NCBI RefSeq assembly: GCF_021295315.1
Contig: NZ_JAIMJA010000011.1
Span: 1-64,000, forward strand
Reading direction: 5' to 3'
Length of the DNA stretch: 64,000 nucleotides
Origin: Motilimonas cestriensis
Lineage (GTDB): Bacteria; Pseudomonadota; Gammaproteobacteria; Enterobacterales; CBDFNC01
The notes below the pieces were generated by a model. That model was given only the letters and a program-made list of their open reading frames with translations, was not told the origin of the DNA and did not search any database. Positions 34,659 through 45,952 of this stretch are shown here, one piece after another. The translations under genes were made by a program, and so were the position numbers. Numbering within the stretch: position 1 is the stretch's first letter; each line of letters opens with the position of its first letter.

Positions 34659-35255
34659 TTAATCCTGCTGGTTAATAATGTTCTGGACTGGCTTAAATGA
34701 TTTTCGATGAAACGGCGTAATGCCATGCTCCGCTAAAGCGGCAAAATGCGCTTTAGTAGGATAACCTTTGTGATTAGCAAAGCCAAACTGAGGATATTGC
34801 AAATCCAGCTCGGCCATTTCCGCATCGCGAGTCACCTTGGCAATAATGGATGCGGCGCTGATTTCTGCCACTCGCGCGTCGCCTTTAACAACGGCTTCGG
34901 CAGGCATATCGAGCTGAGGACAACGGTTACCGTCAATAAACACATATTCAGGTGTAATACTTAACCCCGCCACCGCACGTTGCATTGCTAACATAGTGGC
35001 GTGAAGAATGTTGATGTCGTCGATTTCAGCGGGTGTCGCACGACCAATAGAAACCGCAAGCGCCTTTTGTTTGATTTCATCAAATAGCGCCAAACGTTTT
35101 TTTTCCGTGAGCTTTTTTGAGTCGGCTAATCCAACAATGGGATGGTTGGGATCTAAAATAACTGCGGCCGTAACAACATCGCCCACTAATGGACCACGCC
35201 CTACTTCGTCAACGCCCGCAATAATTTTATTTTCTGGATAGATTACTGGATCCAT
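34659..35255 (-). CDS. rnhB: Ribonuclease HII
   Basis: The 198-residue enzyme removes RNA from RNA-DNA hybrids and single ribonucleotides from DNA. Catalytic acidic residues are in [16 protein letters not shown] (DEVGRG motif, residues about 16-21), with further acidic residues in FIDGNRCP and [13 protein letters not shown]. Length equals E. coli RnhB (198). It sits between lpxB and dnaE as in many gammaproteobacteria. Confidence 0.96.
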   Translation of the reverse strand: MDPVIYPENKIIAGVDEVGRGPLVGDVVTAAVILDPNHPIVGLADSKKLTEKKRLALFDEIKQKALAVSIGRATPAEIDDINILHATMLAMQRAVAGLSITPEYVFIDGNRCPQLDMPAEAVVKGDARVAEISAASIIAKVTRDAEMAELDLQYPQFGFANHKGYPTKAHFAALAEHGITPFHRKSFKPVQNIINQQD

Positions 35256-35294
35256 AATGATTCCCCTGCCAATTGATGAGCCGGAGATTATACG

Positions 35295-36443
35295 CTAGTT
35301 AGACTTGCTCGCTAAGACCTCAATCACCGCATCTGCCGCTTTTTCATCGGCATTGCAACGGATTTGCTGGTGCAACTCGGTGAAGCGTTCAATTAGTGCG
35401 CTGTTATCTTTACCAATCAACTTATCTAATTCGCTGACAATATTTTCAACGGTGCAATCGTATTGCAATAGCTCAGCCACTAATGGCCCGTCATGTAATA
35501 AATTTGGCAAAGATGCGTATTTACTTTTTACCAATGCTTTGGCAATACGATAAGTGATCCAATTAACGCGATACGCCACCACCATAGGACACTTAGCCAG
35601 CATAGCTTCAAGGGACGCGGTACCTGATGCCAACAGCACGTAGTCTGCCGCTTGTAATACGCTGCTCGCCTTACCATCAACAATCGTAATCGGTAAGTCC
35701 GGCGCCACTTGTTGATGAAATTGCTCAAACTGGGCACGGCGTTTGGCATTGACCATAGGCACAACAAATTGCAATGCAGGATGCCGCTGTTTTAACGCAA
35801 CGGCCGCTTGCAGGAAAAATGGACTGAGCAATTCAATTTCAGCGTGACGACTGCCAGGTAGCATGGCTAAATAAGGCTTATTGAGATCTAGCCCTAATTC
35901 GGCTTTATTTTTTTGTTGCTCAGGGATTAACGGTAAACGCTCAGCTAAGGTATGGCCAACAAACTGACATGGCACATTGAATTTGTCGTAAAAGGCTTTT
36001 TCGAACGGTAAAAATGCTAAGACTAGATTGGTTGCTTTAGCGATTTTATGAATGCGCCATTGCTTCCAAGCCCACACCGACGGGCTGACGTAATGTATCG
36101 TCTTTATGCCTTGTTGCTTTAACTTTAACTCAACGGTTAAGTTAAAATCAGGCGCATCCACACCGATAAATATATCAGGAGGATTGGCAATAAAATGTTC
36201 AGTGATGGCTTTACGAACATGTAGAATGCGCTTGAGTTTACCCAGCACTTCAACAAACCCCATCACGGATAGCTCTTCCATATTAAAAAGAGCGTGACAG
36301 CCCTGCTCGACCATTTCAGGACCGGCAATGCCTTCAACAATTAAATCAGGATGACGAAGACGAAGGGATTTGATCAAACCTGCGGCAAGTATATCGCCGG
36401 AGACTTCTCCAGCGATAATGCCAACACGTAACGGTTGGCTCAT
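35295..36443 (-). CDS. lpxB: Lipid-A-disaccharide synthase
   Basis: The protein is 382 residues from the ATG at 36443, one base after the lpxA stop and the same length as E. coli LpxB. A longer frame from 36485 would overlap lpxA and is rejected. The GT-B glycosyltransferase joins UDP-2,3-diacylglucosamine and lipid X. VGIIAGEVSGDILAAGLI at the N-terminus and LLASGTASLEAMLAKCPMVVAYRV near residue 290 are family motifs. It acts at the cytoplasmic face of the inner membrane. Confidence 0.97.
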   Translation of the reverse strand: MSQPLRVGIIAGEVSGDILAAGLIKSLRLRHPDLIVEGIAGPEMVEQGCHALFNMEELSVMGFVEVLGKLKRILHVRKAITEHFIANPPDIFIGVDAPDFNLTVELKLKQQGIKTIHYVSPSVWAWKQWRIHKIAKATNLVLAFLPFEKAFYDKFNVPCQFVGHTLAERLPLIPEQQKNKAELGLDLNKPYLAMLPGSRHAEIELLSPFFLQAAVALKQRHPALQFVVPMVNAKRRAQFEQFHQQVAPDLPITIVDGKASSVLQAADYVLLASGTASLEAMLAKCPMVVAYRVNWITYRIAKALVKSKYASLPNLLHDGPLVAELLQYDCTVENIVSELDKLIGKDNSALIERFTELHQQIRCNADEKAADAVIEVLASKSN

Positions 36444-36444
36444 A

Positions 36445-37233
36445 TTAGCGAACGATGCCTCGGGTATTAGAGCTGATAAAATCAAGCATCGGCTTCACTT
36501 CAGGTGACTCTTTCACCATGTCCTCTAATAATGCTTTTGCTTCTTCAAGGGTATTGCCATTGCGGCAAATAATTTTAAATGCACGTTTGATAGACATGAT
36601 TTGCGCGCTGCTAAAACCACGACGCTTTAAGCCAACTGAGTTAATACCATGGGCTTCGGCATAGTTACCACTGGCCATGACATAAGGAGGCACGTCTTTG
36701 TTAACAGCAGAGCAGCCGCCAATCATGGCGTGTTCACCAATTTTGCTAAACTGATGAATGGCCGACATACCGCCAAAAATGACATTATTACCGAGCTCAA
36801 CATGCCCGGCTAAGGTAGCGTTATTGGCTAAAATACAATGATCGCCAATAATACAATCGTGAGCAACGTGGGCGTTCACCATAAACAAGCAATGACTACC
36901 AATTTTGGTTAGACTTTGATCTTGGGTGGTACCACGGTGGATAGTACAACTTTCGCGAAAAGTATTGTTGTCGCCGATCTCAAGGTAAGTTTCCTCGCCC
37001 GCATACTTCAGGTCCTGGCAATCTTCGCCAATGCTACCAAATTGAAAAAACTTATTATTTTTACCAATCTTAGTATGACCTTTGATGACAACATGAGGGC
37101 CAACCCAAGTATTTTCACCAATTTCAACGTTCGCGCCAATAATGGAATAAGGGCCAATTTCAACGCCAGATGCGAGCACCGCTGTTTCATCAACAATAGC
37201 GGTAGGGTGAATTTTTACTGTCTGTTGCGTCAT
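36445..37233 (-). CDS. lpxA: UDP-GlcNAc O-acyltransferase
   Basis: The 262-residue left-handed beta-helix enzyme is built of hexapeptide repeats ([23 protein letters not shown]...). It transfers a 3-hydroxyacyl chain from ACP to UDP-GlcNAc, the first step of lipid A synthesis. The catalytic His lies in [14 protein letters not shown] near residue 125. Same length as E. coli LpxA. It abuts fabZ with no spacer; both compete for 3-hydroxyacyl-ACP. Confidence 0.97.
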   Translation of the reverse strand: MTQQTVKIHPTAIVDETAVLASGVEIGPYSIIGANVEIGENTWVGPHVVIKGHTKIGKNNKFFQFGSIGEDCQDLKYAGEETYLEIGDNNTFRESCTIHRGTTQDQSLTKIGSHCLFMVNAHVAHDCIIGDHCILANNATLAGHVELGNNVIFGGMSAIHQFSKIGEHAMIGGCSAVNKDVPPYVMASGNYAEAHGINSVGLKRRGFSSAQIMSIKRAFKIICRNGNTLEEAKALLEDMVKESPEVKPMLDFISSNTRGIVR

Positions 37234-37686
37234 TTAAATCTCTCGTCTCGCACACATAATGTCGGCGCTACAAACTACTTCACCATCCACTTTGGCTACG
37301 CAGCTAAATTTACCCATACCTCGACGCTCCTTGAGGTAATCAACAAATAACTCTAAACGGTCACCCGGTACGACTGGCTTTCTAAAGCGAGCATTATCAA
37401 TTGATGCTAAAAAGTAAAGCTCGTTATCCTTCGGCTTACCGTGCGTAGCAAACGCAAGAATACCCGTTGCTTGAGCCATCGCTTCTAAGATCATCACACC
37501 AGGAAAAACCGGCGTATTGGGAAAGTGACCCGTAAATTGAGGTTCGTTAAACGATACATTTTTAATGCCGTGTAACGTTTCACCCTTTTTGTAATCTAGG
37601 ACACGATCAACCAATAAAAATGGGTATCTGTGTGGCAGAAAATCCATTATCTCTTTAATTTGAAGCTGGTTTAATTCGTTGCTCAA
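37234..37686 (-). CDS. fabZ: 3-hydroxyacyl-ACP dehydratase
   Basis: The 150-residue hot-dog-fold enzyme of fatty acid elongation has the active His in [13 protein letters not shown] and Glu in [19 protein letters not shown]. Length matches E. coli FabZ (151). Between lpxD and lpxA, the conserved setting that balances lipid A against phospholipid supply. Confidence 0.97.
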   Translation of the reverse strand: MSNELNQLQIKEIMDFLPHRYPFLLVDRVLDYKKGETLHGIKNVSFNEPQFTGHFPNTPVFPGVMILEAMAQATGILAFATHGKPKDNELYFLASIDNARFRKPVVPGDRLELFVDYLKERRGMGKFSCVAKVDGEVVCSADIMCARREI

Positions 37687-37689
37687 AAG

Positions 37690-38730
37690 TTATTCCTTAG
37701 CGCTACTTGCAGCTGCTGCCAGCTGTTTTTCTAGTTTATTAATTCGTTTATGCATATCATCGATACGCAGTGTTCTGGCTGCTGTTTTACGCCATTCTTT
37801 GTTTGATTGCAGTGGTATGCCTGAAGAGTACACGCCAGGTTTATCAATGGGTCGCATCACCATGCCCATGCCGGTAATGATCACATTGTCACAAATTTCC
37901 ATGTGACCATTCACCACAGACGCCCCGCCAACCATGCAGTTTTTACCAATTTTTAGGCTCCCCGCAAAAGTAGCTGCACCTGCAATCGCGGTATTTTCAC
38001 CAATCTCACAGTTATGTGCGATTTGACAAAGATTATCGATCACGACGCCATCGGCAATAATGGTGTTATCAAGCGCACCACGATCAACACAAGTGTTAGC
38101 GCCAATCCGCACCCGATCGCCGATAATAACGGTACCAAGCTGCGGTATTTTAACCCAACGGCCTTTATCTGGGGCATTACCAAAACCATCTGAGCCGATA
38201 ACAGCGCCACTTTGAATAACACACTGCGCGCCAATTTCAACACGATGGTAAATAGAAACATTAGCCCAAATTCGACCATAAGGCCCAATTTTAGCCTCTT
38301 TTCCGATAAAAGTACCGGGACCAATTTCGGTATTATCTCCAATCACCGCCCCTGCTTCTATCACGGCATTAGCCCCTACACAGACACCAACACCAAGCTG
38401 AGCAGTTGGAGCAATGACCGCACTGGGTGCAATGCTAGACGCCGGTGCAGGCGTGGTATCAAGCACTTGAGCCGCTAACGCAAAACCAAGATAAGGGTTA
38501 GCCATAACCAAGGCATTACCAGAGTAAGCGGCTAAGGCTTGCTCGGGTAAAATAACCGCGCCAGCCCGGCTTACATTAAGTACATCAAGGTACTTAGCAT
38601 CCGAAAAAAAAGCGATTTCACTGGGGCCCGCTTGACCAAGGGAGGCAACGCTATTGATGATTAAAGTGCCATCACCATGGCACTTTGCCCCAATTTTGCC
38701 AGCTAACTCGGCTAAAGTAATTTGCAGCAC
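37690..38730 (-). CDS. lpxD: UDP-3-O-acylglucosamine N-acyltransferase
   Basis: The 346-residue protein has an N-terminal uridine-binding domain (about 1-100, [19 protein letters not shown]), hexapeptide beta-helix repeats, the catalytic His region ([19 protein letters not shown]) near residue 240, and a C-terminal helix ([15 protein letters not shown]) that binds ACP in E. coli. It adds the N-linked acyl chain in lipid A synthesis. Three bases separate it from skp upstream. Confidence 0.97.
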   Translation of the reverse strand: MLQITLAELAGKIGAKCHGDGTLIINSVASLGQAGPSEIAFFSDAKYLDVLNVSRAGAVILPEQALAAYSGNALVMANPYLGFALAAQVLDTTPAPASSIAPSAVIAPTAQLGVGVCVGANAVIEAGAVIGDNTEIGPGTFIGKEAKIGPYGRIWANVSIYHRVEIGAQCVIQSGAVIGSDGFGNAPDKGRWVKIPQLGTVIIGDRVRIGANTCVDRGALDNTIIADGVVIDNLCQIAHNCEIGENTAIAGAATFAGSLKIGKNCMVGGASVVNGHMEICDNVIITGMGMVMRPIDKPGVYSSGIPLQSNKEWRKTAARTLRIDDMHKRINKLEKQLAAAASSAKE

Positions 38731-38732
38731 GC

Positions 38733-39248
38733 TTAGTTACTCTTACCAATTTCAGCAATCACTTTCTTTGAAATATCTAGGCTAGGTTTAGCAAAAATAG
38801 CCGCCTCACCATTAAGCACAAGATCGTAACCTTCACGTTTAGCAACTGCATCAATTGCTTTCACTACTTTTTCACGCATTTTGTTTTGCTCTTCACCTTG
38901 ACGACGACGGTTGTCTTCTTCAAAGGCTTTAAGCTTTAACTGATATTCAGAAACTAAGCTTTGGATCTCGCGAGATAACTTGGTTTTATCTTCAGAAGAC
39001 ATCAATTCAGCATCGCGCTTTTCTTTCTCTTGCTTTGCTTTGATTTTGTTCTCTAACGATTTCATTTCGTTAATGCGTGGTTGAAATTCTTTTTTAAGTT
39101 TTTCAATAATTTGGTCTTTTTGTGGTAACTGCTGAAACACTTCAGCTGGAAAAACCACCGCGATTTTTTCAGCCGCTAATGCCGCGGTAGAAAATGACCC
39201 TGCCACTAAGGCTAAACTTAAACTTACGGCTTTAATTAACTGTTTCAA
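38733..39248 (-). CDS. skp: Periplasmic chaperone Skp (OmpH-like), TTG start
   Basis: The protein is 171 residues from the TTG at 39248, which has AGGAG seven bases upstream and is followed directly by a normal signal peptide ([24 protein letters not shown]). The nearest upstream in-frame ATG (39323) lies inside bamA and would put about 25 extra residues before the signal, so it is rejected. The rest is the Skp tentacle: long charged helices ([27 protein letters not shown] and on). It escorts unfolded outer membrane proteins to BamA, encoded just upstream. Confidence 0.9.
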   Translation of the reverse strand: MKQLIKAVSLSLALVAGSFSTAALAAEKIAVVFPAEVFQQLPQKDQIIEKLKKEFQPRINEMKSLENKIKAKQEKEKRDAELMSSEDKTKLSREIQSLVSEYQLKLKAFEEDNRRRQGEEQNKMREKVVKAIDAVAKREGYDLVLNGEAAIFAKPSLDISKKVIAEIGKSN

Positions 39249-39270
39249 TGGATAACTCCTATCGCAAAAA

Positions 39271-41700
39271 TTAGAATGTTTGCCCGATATTAAATGAGAA
39301 TACTTCGGTCTTGTCACCGGCATATTCTTTTAATGGTTGAGCTAGGGTAAAAACAAGTGGTCCCATTGGGGACAACCACTGAACTTGAACACCGGCAGAA
39401 ACACGAATACGTCCCGGTTTTGAGTAATCACCTAAGTAATCACAGTTTTGCTCACAATAATTGGTATTGGCCCAGTTGGAGTTAAACTCGGTATCCCACG
39501 TTTCACCTGCATCAATAAAAAAGCTGGTTCGAACTTGGCGAGTGTAAGCTTCATCTAAAAACGGCGTAGGCATGATTAACTCAGTACTTAGCGTATAAAC
39601 TGCGTTACCACCAACCGAGTCCTCGGTGGCAACCACACTATTATTACCACCCTGATTGAGTATATGTAACGCCTTAGGGCCTACTGTATTACTGGTGAAA
39701 CCACGAATGGTACTAAAACCGCCAGAATAGAAATTTTCAAAAAATGGCAATACTTGGTCGTTATTATCTACAGTGCCGTAGCCATTACCATAGCCTGCAG
39801 TGCCTCGAGCGAGGAAAGACCAGCTGCCATCATCAGTAATTCGGTAATAATTGCGTAGCTCATAATTAATTTTAAAGTACTGTAAGTCAGAGCTTGGCAC
39901 CGTCACTTTACCAAACAAAGATTGGTAAGAGCCAGAGGTAGCAAACTGCCCTCTATCAAGAGTATTTCTCGTCCAGCTCGCAGTAAAATCGAGTGTATCA
40001 AACGCAACCGAGCCATCATCTTCTAGTTGGCTCTTATAAATATCCCAAAATTGCTGTACTTGGGCATAAGATTTCAATTGCGAAATTTTATTTCGCTCTA
40101 AGCCGACGCCGAAATTCAGTCGGTTGAACTCATTAACAGGGAAACCTAAATTACCTCTAATACCGTAAGTGGTATTGTTATAATCAACAATGTTAGCTTC
40201 ACCGGCCTCAAACTCGGTATAGAAAATACGTCCACCAGCACTCACTCCATCACGGGTAAAGTATGGGTCGGTGTAGTTTAAATCGATACTTTTTGAATAA
40301 TCGTTTAACGATGTGTTAATACCAACGACATTACCTGTACCCAAAAAGTTATTCTGCTGCACACCCGCAGATAGACTGATACCCGACTCAGTACCGTAAC
40401 CAATACCGGCATTGATAGAGCCGGCAGCTTGCTCTTTTACTTGAACGTCCACGTCGACAAGATCTTCACGACCCGGAACACGGTTTGTATTGATATCAAC
40501 GGTTTCAAAATAACCTAAACGGTTAAGTCGCCCACGTGATAATTCGATATTTTCACTTGATAACCAAGTACCTTCCATTTGGCGCATTTCGCGTCTTAGC
40601 ACTACATCTTTGGTTTCTTGGTTGCCAGAAATGTTGATACGACGAACATAAATACGTTGCCCGGGGTCTACTGCAATGGTCAGAGAAACGCTCTTGTCGT
40701 CATCATTAACTTCTGGATAAGTCGTCACCTTAGGATAAGCATATCCATGACGCCCTAGATACTTACTGATTGATTCTTCAGCAGCGGTAACGTCGGCGCC
40801 AGAGTAAGTATTACCGGCCGTTAGCGCAACTATTTGAGCGATTTCATCATCTTTACCCAGCAAATTACCGGTCAAGGCAACATTTTTTACGGTGTACTTT
40901 TCGCCTTCTTCAAGGTTTACCGTAATATAAATGCCTTTACGATCAGGTGTCATCGCCACTTGCGTCGCGTCCAAATTAACCCGGATATAGCCACGGTCAA
41001 GATAGTAGCTACGCAATGTTTCTAAATCACCGGCTAATTTTGGCTTTTGGTATTTATTATCCGCTAAAAAGTTCCACCACGGCGCACTGTCCGTTAGCTC
41101 GAGCTGTTTTAGCAAATCTTCTTCAGCGAAAACGGTATTACCCACGATGTTAATTTGCTGAATCTTCGCACTGCGACCTTCAACAAAGTTGAACTTCAAA
41201 TCAACACGATTTCGTGGCAGTGGCGTTGCGATAGCGGTTACTTTAGCGCCATATTTACCAACGCTGTGATAAAAGTCTTCTAGACTTTTTTCTATATTAG
41301 CAAGAGACGTGCGGTCAAGTGCCTCTCCAATGCGCACGCCAGACGCTTTCAGCGTTTCTTGCAACTGCTCTTCTTTGATTGCTTTGTTACCCGAAAGCTC
41401 AATATTACTGATCGTTGGGCGTTCGGTCACCTGAATAATGAGCTGGCCGTTTTCGCGAAATACTTTTACATCTTCAAAATTGCCTGAACTGTAAAGTGAC
41501 TTAACGGCCTGAGATAAAGCGAAAGAATCAACATCATCACCAACTCGTATTGGTAGATTTAGCAGCGCGGCACCAAGAGTTACACGTTGTAACCCTTCTA
41601 CTTTAATATCTTCTACAATAAATGATTCTGCAATCACTGAATGTGAGAATAAACATGCGCCCATTAATACACTTGGGGTTAAGAATCTGCGTTTAGCCAT
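39271..41700 (-). CDS. bamA: Outer membrane protein assembly factor BamA
   Basis: The 809-residue Omp85 protein has a signal peptide ([15 protein letters not shown]), five POTRA domains (about 22-420, starting [20 protein letters not shown]) and a C-terminal 16-strand barrel. The substrate-binding loop RGF motif ([14 protein letters not shown]) is near residue 660, and the protein ends in Phe (FSFNIGQTF). Length equals E. coli BamA (810). It lies between rseP and skp, the usual sigma-E-responsive neighbourhood. Confidence 0.98.
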   Translation of the reverse strand: MAKRRFLTPSVLMGACLFSHSVIAESFIVEDIKVEGLQRVTLGAALLNLPIRVGDDVDSFALSQAVKSLYSSGNFEDVKVFRENGQLIIQVTERPTISNIELSGNKAIKEEQLQETLKASGVRIGEALDRTSLANIEKSLEDFYHSVGKYGAKVTAIATPLPRNRVDLKFNFVEGRSAKIQQINIVGNTVFAEEDLLKQLELTDSAPWWNFLADNKYQKPKLAGDLETLRSYYLDRGYIRVNLDATQVAMTPDRKGIYITVNLEEGEKYTVKNVALTGNLLGKDDEIAQIVALTAGNTYSGADVTAAEESISKYLGRHGYAYPKVTTYPEVNDDDKSVSLTIAVDPGQRIYVRRINISGNQETKDVVLRREMRQMEGTWLSSENIELSRGRLNRLGYFETVDINTNRVPGREDLVDVDVQVKEQAAGSINAGIGYGTESGISLSAGVQQNNFLGTGNVVGINTSLNDYSKSIDLNYTDPYFTRDGVSAGGRIFYTEFEAGEANIVDYNNTTYGIRGNLGFPVNEFNRLNFGVGLERNKISQLKSYAQVQQFWDIYKSQLEDDGSVAFDTLDFTASWTRNTLDRGQFATSGSYQSLFGKVTVPSSDLQYFKINYELRNYYRITDDGSWSFLARGTAGYGNGYGTVDNNDQVLPFFENFYSGGFSTIRGFTSNTVGPKALHILNQGGNNSVVATEDSVGGNAVYTLSTELIMPTPFLDEAYTRQVRTSFFIDAGETWDTEFNSNWANTNYCEQNCDYLGDYSKPGRIRVSAGVQVQWLSPMGPLVFTLAQPLKEYAGDKTEVFSFNIGQTF

Positions 41701-41725
41701 CTTGTTATTATTTGTCCTTTATGCC

Positions 41726-43081
41726 CTATAACAGGTTGAAGTCGTTGAGCAGCGCGACGCTCATCAAGAGTACAATAAAAGCGCCACCTATTCTAAAACC
41801 GATTTCTTGGATCCGCTCAGGGACGGGCTTGCCACTAATAAGCTCTATACAGTAATAAAGCAAGTGGCCGCCATCAAGTACCGGAAGCGGAAATAAGTTG
41901 ATTAAACCTAAATTTACACTGATTAATGCGACGAAACCCAAGAAATAGACCAATCCATAGCTTGCACTTGCGCCTGCTCCTTTTGCAATAGAGACCGGTC
42001 CACTGAGGTTATTAATGGAAATGGTGCCCGTAATAAGCTTACCTAAGGTGTCGAAGGTTAATGCTGTTAAGCTCCAAGTCTTTTCAACACCTTTAACCAA
42101 GGAATCAACCGGACCATATTGGGTGGTAATAATATATTCGCTCGGGTAAGTATCAACAAGAGGAGAAACGCCGATATGGCCGATTTCATTATCTGACGCA
42201 TCCTTCCTAATTTGAGGCGTAATATTAAGCGCTAACACCTTGTCATCTCGTAAAACGTCGATTGCAATCTGTTGCCCTGGGTGGGCACGGATCACATCAA
42301 CCCATTGTTGCCAATCGCGCAATGTTTCACCGTTAGCAGCCACAAACTGATCACCTACTTTTAATCCGGCTTGCTCTGCGGCCGATAGCGGTGTGATAGC
42401 AGCCACCTCTAGATGTACTTGAGGGCGATAAGGTTTAAAGCCCAAACTCTCTATCGGCGATATTTTTTTCGGGTCAAACTGCCACTGGCTGAGGTTAATC
42501 ACCACTTGTTTAACCTGATTGCTTGCGGGACCAATATAAGAAAGCGTCAGCTCATCGTCACCGATGTAGCCAGCCAACGCCATATTCACTTCTTGCCAAT
42601 CAGGTGTTTGACTATCACCTATCGCTATCACTTCAAAGGGGGTTTCGAGGCTTAAAGCGGCTAAAGGTGAGTTAGCTGCAACGTCTGGCACCATAGGTTT
42701 AACCGAAGTCGTACCCAGCATAAATACTAACCAGAAAGCGATAATTGCCAAAATAAAATTAGCAATAGGACCTGCTGCCACAATCGCAATACGCTTCCAA
42801 ACCGTTTGATTATTGAACGCTAAGTGCAAATCTTGCTCTTGCACTTTCTCTAAACGGCTGTCGAGCATTTTGACATATCCACCCAAAGGGATTGCAGCAA
42901 GAGTGTACTCAGTGCCATCTTTTGCTGTTCGAGTGTACAGTGATGGGCCAAAGCCAACAGAAAAGCGCTGCACCTTAACACCACAGCGTCTGGCCACCCA
43001 GAAATGACCAAATTCGTGGATAGTCACCAATGTACCTAATGCAACAATGAAAGCGGCCGTGTTCCAAAAAAAATCACCCAT
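41726..43081 (-). CDS. rseP: Site-2 zinc protease RseP
   Basis: The 451-residue inner-membrane metalloprotease has HEFGH at residues 22-26 in TM1 and the third ligand in LPVLDGGHLLYYCIELI near the C-terminus. Two PDZ domains lie between (about 120-310). It cleaves RseA in the sigma-E envelope stress pathway. E. coli RseP is 450 residues. It starts two bases after the dxr stop. Confidence 0.97.
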   Translation of the reverse strand: MGDFFWNTAAFIVALGTLVTIHEFGHFWVARRCGVKVQRFSVGFGPSLYTRTAKDGTEYTLAAIPLGGYVKMLDSRLEKVQEQDLHLAFNNQTVWKRIAIVAAGPIANFILAIIAFWLVFMLGTTSVKPMVPDVAANSPLAALSLETPFEVIAIGDSQTPDWQEVNMALAGYIGDDELTLSYIGPASNQVKQVVINLSQWQFDPKKISPIESLGFKPYRPQVHLEVAAITPLSAAEQAGLKVGDQFVAANGETLRDWQQWVDVIRAHPGQQIAIDVLRDDKVLALNITPQIRKDASDNEIGHIGVSPLVDTYPSEYIITTQYGPVDSLVKGVEKTWSLTALTFDTLGKLITGTISINNLSGPVSIAKGAGASASYGLVYFLGFVALISVNLGLINLFPLPVLDGGHLLYYCIELISGKPVPERIQEIGFRIGGAFIVLLMSVALLNDFNLL

Positions 43082-43083
43082 GG

Positions 43084-44283
43084 TTAAGCTTGCCTCACGT
43101 TTGTTGCAACTAAAGTCAATGCAGTGTGGCGTGCTAAACCGTCTAGAAACATCACTTGTTCAATCGATGTGGCATGCTGATCACCGCACTTTGATAACAC
43201 TTCGGCAGCAATTGATGCGATTTGATCAAAACGAATTTTTTGCTGCAAAAATGCCTCAACCGCCACCTCATTAGCCGCATTAAGTAAAGTCGTTGCACCC
43301 TGTCCAGCATAACAAGCATCTATGGCAAGTTTGAGACAAGGGTAACGATCAAAATCTGGCGCGGCAAAGGTTAATTGGCTAATTTGTGTAAAATCAAGAG
43401 GAGCCACACCGCTTTGAATACGCTGAGGAAACTGCATTACATGAGCAATGGGGGTACGCATGTCAGGTAGTCCCATCTGCGCTAATACGGAACCATCGAT
43501 GTACTGCACCATGGAGTGGATCACTGATTGCGGATGTATCAACACTTGAATGTCCGACTTTTCAGTATTAAATAGACGCTTAGCTTCTATGTATTCTAAG
43601 CCCTTATTCATCATAGTGGCAGAATCTACGGAGATTTTCGGCCCCATTGACCAATTAGGATGCTTAACCGCTTGTGCGGGCGTCAGGTGTTTGAACTCAC
43701 TAATCGGGGTGGTTAAAAATGGCCCGCCGGAGCCGGTCAATATCAGTTGCGAAATGCCACTTTTTTTAAGATCGCAGTGACCAATAGACGCTTGGCATTC
43801 AGGAGGTAAACATTGAAAGATGGCATTATGTTCACTGTCAACGGGCAGTACTTGCGCGCCACTACGTTGTGCGGCATCCATAAATAGCGCGCCAGACATT
43901 ACTAAGGCTTCTTTATTTGCAAGGAACACTTGCTTACCCGCATTCACCGCCGCTAGCGTCGGTGCGAGGCCGGCTGCGCCAACAATGGCTGCCATCACAG
44001 CATCCACTTCGACGCTCGCAATGCATGCTTCAAATTCGGTTTGGTCAACCAATACCTGCGTGGCATCCTGCTCAAGCAACTGTTGCAACTTTGCGTTCGC
44101 GTCAGGGCATGACATAAAAGCGTATGAGACGTGGTGCTCGCGGCATAAATCAACCATCTTGTCGACGTTGCGCCATGCGCTCAACAAAGTCAGCGACATG
44201 GTTTCAATGTTTTCAGCGTAAACAGCTAAGGTGCTGCTGCCAATAGAGCCTGTTGCGCCAAGAATAGCCAGTTTTTTCATCAC
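43084..44283 (-). CDS. dxr: 1-deoxy-D-xylulose 5-phosphate reductoisomerase
   Basis: The 399-residue enzyme of the MEP isoprenoid pathway has the NADPH-binding loop [15 protein letters not shown] at the N-terminus. The metal and substrate segment [13 protein letters not shown] is near residue 148, and [17 protein letters not shown] near residue 220. E. coli Dxr is 398 residues. A second Met immediately follows the first; either may start. Grouped with uppS and cdsA, linking isoprenoid supply to undecaprenyl phosphate. Confidence 0.97.
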   Translation of the reverse strand: MMKKLAILGATGSIGSSTLAVYAENIETMSLTLLSAWRNVDKMVDLCREHHVSYAFMSCPDANAKLQQLLEQDATQVLVDQTEFEACIASVEVDAVMAAIVGAAGLAPTLAAVNAGKQVFLANKEALVMSGALFMDAAQRSGAQVLPVDSEHNAIFQCLPPECQASIGHCDLKKSGISQLILTGSGGPFLTTPISEFKHLTPAQAVKHPNWSMGPKISVDSATMMNKGLEYIEAKRLFNTEKSDIQVLIHPQSVIHSMVQYIDGSVLAQMGLPDMRTPIAHVMQFPQRIQSGVAPLDFTQISQLTFAAPDFDRYPCLKLAIDACYAGQGATTLLNAANEVAVEAFLQQKIRFDQIASIAAEVLSKCGDQHATSIEQVMFLDGLARHTALTLVATNVRQA

Positions 44284-44286
44284 AAA

Positions 44287-45135
44287 TTACAACCAAGCGA
44301 TATAACAAAGAGTGAACACAGGTAGCGCTGCCGTTAAACTATCGATACGGTCAAGCACACCACCATGACCAGGCAGTAATGTACCACTGTCTTTAATTCC
44401 CGCTTGGCGTTTAAACATACTTTCACTCAAGTCACCTAAGCTTGACGCTAAGCTCGTGATAACAGCGGCAACAATAAACAATAATTGTTTGTCAGCTTCA
44501 ATCGCGAGACCATACATAGCAACAATGGCAATAATAACAGTAGAGACCAAACCGCCCGCAAAGCCTTCAATGGTTTTACCCGGGCTGACCTTTGGTGCCA
44601 ACTTATGTTTACCTAAGGATTTACCGGTAAAATAAGCGCCAGTGTCCGCGCCCCAAACCAGTAACATGACGAATAAAACCAGCCAAGCGCCTTGCTGTGG
44701 ATCATGATAAAAATTAACACTACGCAAAGTAATTAACGACCAAAAAAACGGCATTAAGGTCAACAAACCAAACAGACCTTTTAACCAAGCTTGACCTTGC
44801 CATAACTTAGCACTCTTAGGGAAAGTAAGTACCAACCCTAAACAGCATAACCACCATAAACCACCGGCACTTAACATGCCTAAAACGTATTGGTTTATTT
44901 GGCTAAGCCAAATGCCTTCCACCGGAATGGCAATCAATGAAGCGCCTAGCACTAGACCAAAAGGATAAAGAATATAGGCTCGCTTTTCACGAGAGACAAG
45001 GCTTCCCCACTCACGAGAGGCTAACAAAAAAATGGCAGCTACCAGCAAAGAAAATAGTTTTAATGGAAGTAAAAAAATGGCGGCGATGGTCATAGGAGCC
45101 AACACACCAGCCGTAATAATTCGTTGTTTTAACAA
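44287..45135 (-). CDS. cdsA: Phosphatidate cytidylyltransferase
   Basis: The 282-residue inner-membrane enzyme forms CDP-diacylglycerol from CTP and phosphatidate. About eight hydrophobic segments are present, with the CDS signature near the C-terminus (SMFKRQAGIKDSGTLLPGHGGVLDRIDSL). Length matches E. coli CdsA (285). Four bases after uppS in the same unit. Confidence 0.96.
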   Translation of the reverse strand: MLKQRIITAGVLAPMTIAAIFLLPLKLFSLLVAAIFLLASREWGSLVSREKRAYILYPFGLVLGASLIAIPVEGIWLSQINQYVLGMLSAGGLWWLCCLGLVLTFPKSAKLWQGQAWLKGLFGLLTLMPFFWSLITLRSVNFYHDPQQGAWLVLFVMLLVWGADTGAYFTGKSLGKHKLAPKVSPGKTIEGFAGGLVSTVIIAIVAMYGLAIEADKQLLFIVAAVITSLASSLGDLSESMFKRQAGIKDSGTLLPGHGGVLDRIDSLTAALPVFTLCYIAWL

Positions 45136-45139
45136 AAAG

Positions 45140-45880
45140 CTACCCTTGTTTTAATGCTTGCACTTGAGCACTGGTATGGCCAAAGCGTCGTTCCCTGTTA
45201 CCGAAACTAGACAATGCCAAAGCAAAGCTATCTTCGTTAAAATCTGGCCAAAGTGTATCAGTAAAGTACAGCTCTGCATATGTTAGCTGCCAGAGTAAAA
45301 AGTTGCTTATGCGCTGTTCACCGCCGGTGCGGATCATAAAATCAACATTCGACAATGGCAGCTTTTTAATTTCATTATCAAGTGCCTCTTCGGTCACATC
45401 TTCTGGTTTAATTTCACCCGCTAACACTTGTTGCGATAATGTCTGCGCCGCTTGTGCAATATGCCAACGGCCGCCGTAGTTTGCAGCAATATTTAATATC
45501 AGACCTGAATTGTCCTGAGTAAGCTGCTGGGCTTGCTTAATTTTTTCTTGTAGGCGTGGCGAAAAAGCACTTAAATCGCCAATAATACGCAGGCAGATAT
45601 TGTTTTTATGTAACTTTTTTACTTCACGATTAAGTACCGTAAAAAACAATTCCATTAATGTAGAAACTTCAGCAGGCGGACGTTTCCAGTTTTCACTACT
45701 AAACGCAAACAAGGTCAAGGTTTTAATATTATTTTGCGTGGCAAACGAGACACAACGCCTTACAGATTTCACACCGGCTTGATGACCAAAGACGCGAATT
45801 TTGCCTTTTTGCTCTGCCCAGCGTCCATTACCGTCCATAATAATTGCAACGTGTTGAGGAACGACATTCATTTCCTGCAC
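45140..45880 (-). CDS. uppS: Undecaprenyl diphosphate synthase
   Basis: The protein is 246 residues if it starts at the GTG at 45880 (AGAGG six bases upstream); the ATG at 45871 is the alternative. A further ATG at 45922 falls inside the frr terminator hairpin and is rejected. [17 protein letters not shown] carries the catalytic Asp and phosphate-binding Arg residues. [30 protein letters not shown] and [26 protein letters not shown] are further cis-prenyltransferase blocks. It makes the lipid carrier for wall and LPS O-antigen synthesis. Confidence 0.95.
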   Translation of the reverse strand: MQEMNVVPQHVAIIMDGNGRWAEQKGKIRVFGHQAGVKSVRRCVSFATQNNIKTLTLFAFSSENWKRPPAEVSTLMELFFTVLNREVKKLHKNNICLRIIGDLSAFSPRLQEKIKQAQQLTQDNSGLILNIAANYGGRWHIAQAAQTLSQQVLAGEIKPEDVTEEALDNEIKKLPLSNVDFMIRTGGEQRISNFLLWQLTYAELYFTDTLWPDFNEDSFALALSSFGNRERRFGHTSAQVQALKQG

Positions 45881-45901
45881 AAATAACCTCTCGTGATGGA
45901 C

Positions 45902-45930
45902 AAAAAAACGCCGTGTTAGCACACGGCGTT
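45902..45930 (-). terminator. Intrinsic terminator of frr
   Basis: A perfect 9-bp stem (45907-45915 with 45922-45930, AACGCCGTG/CACGGCGTT), a 6-base loop and a run of seven T on the minus strand (45908 down to 45902) follow frr. This is a textbook intrinsic terminator and ends the rpsB-tsf-pyrH-frr transcript, so uppS needs its own promoter or read-through. Confidence 0.92.
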
Positions 45931-45952
45931 AGCAACTAAAATCCAGCCGGAT

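Noticed and set aside
39249-39323. ATG at 39323 as start of skp
   Set aside because: It would overlap bamA and place about 25 extra residues before a normal signal peptide, and it lacks a ribosome site.
43820-44221. 133-codon open frame on the plus strand opposite dxr
   Set aside because: It is antisense to a well-conserved gene, with Ser/Ala/Thr-rich composition typical of a shadow frame.
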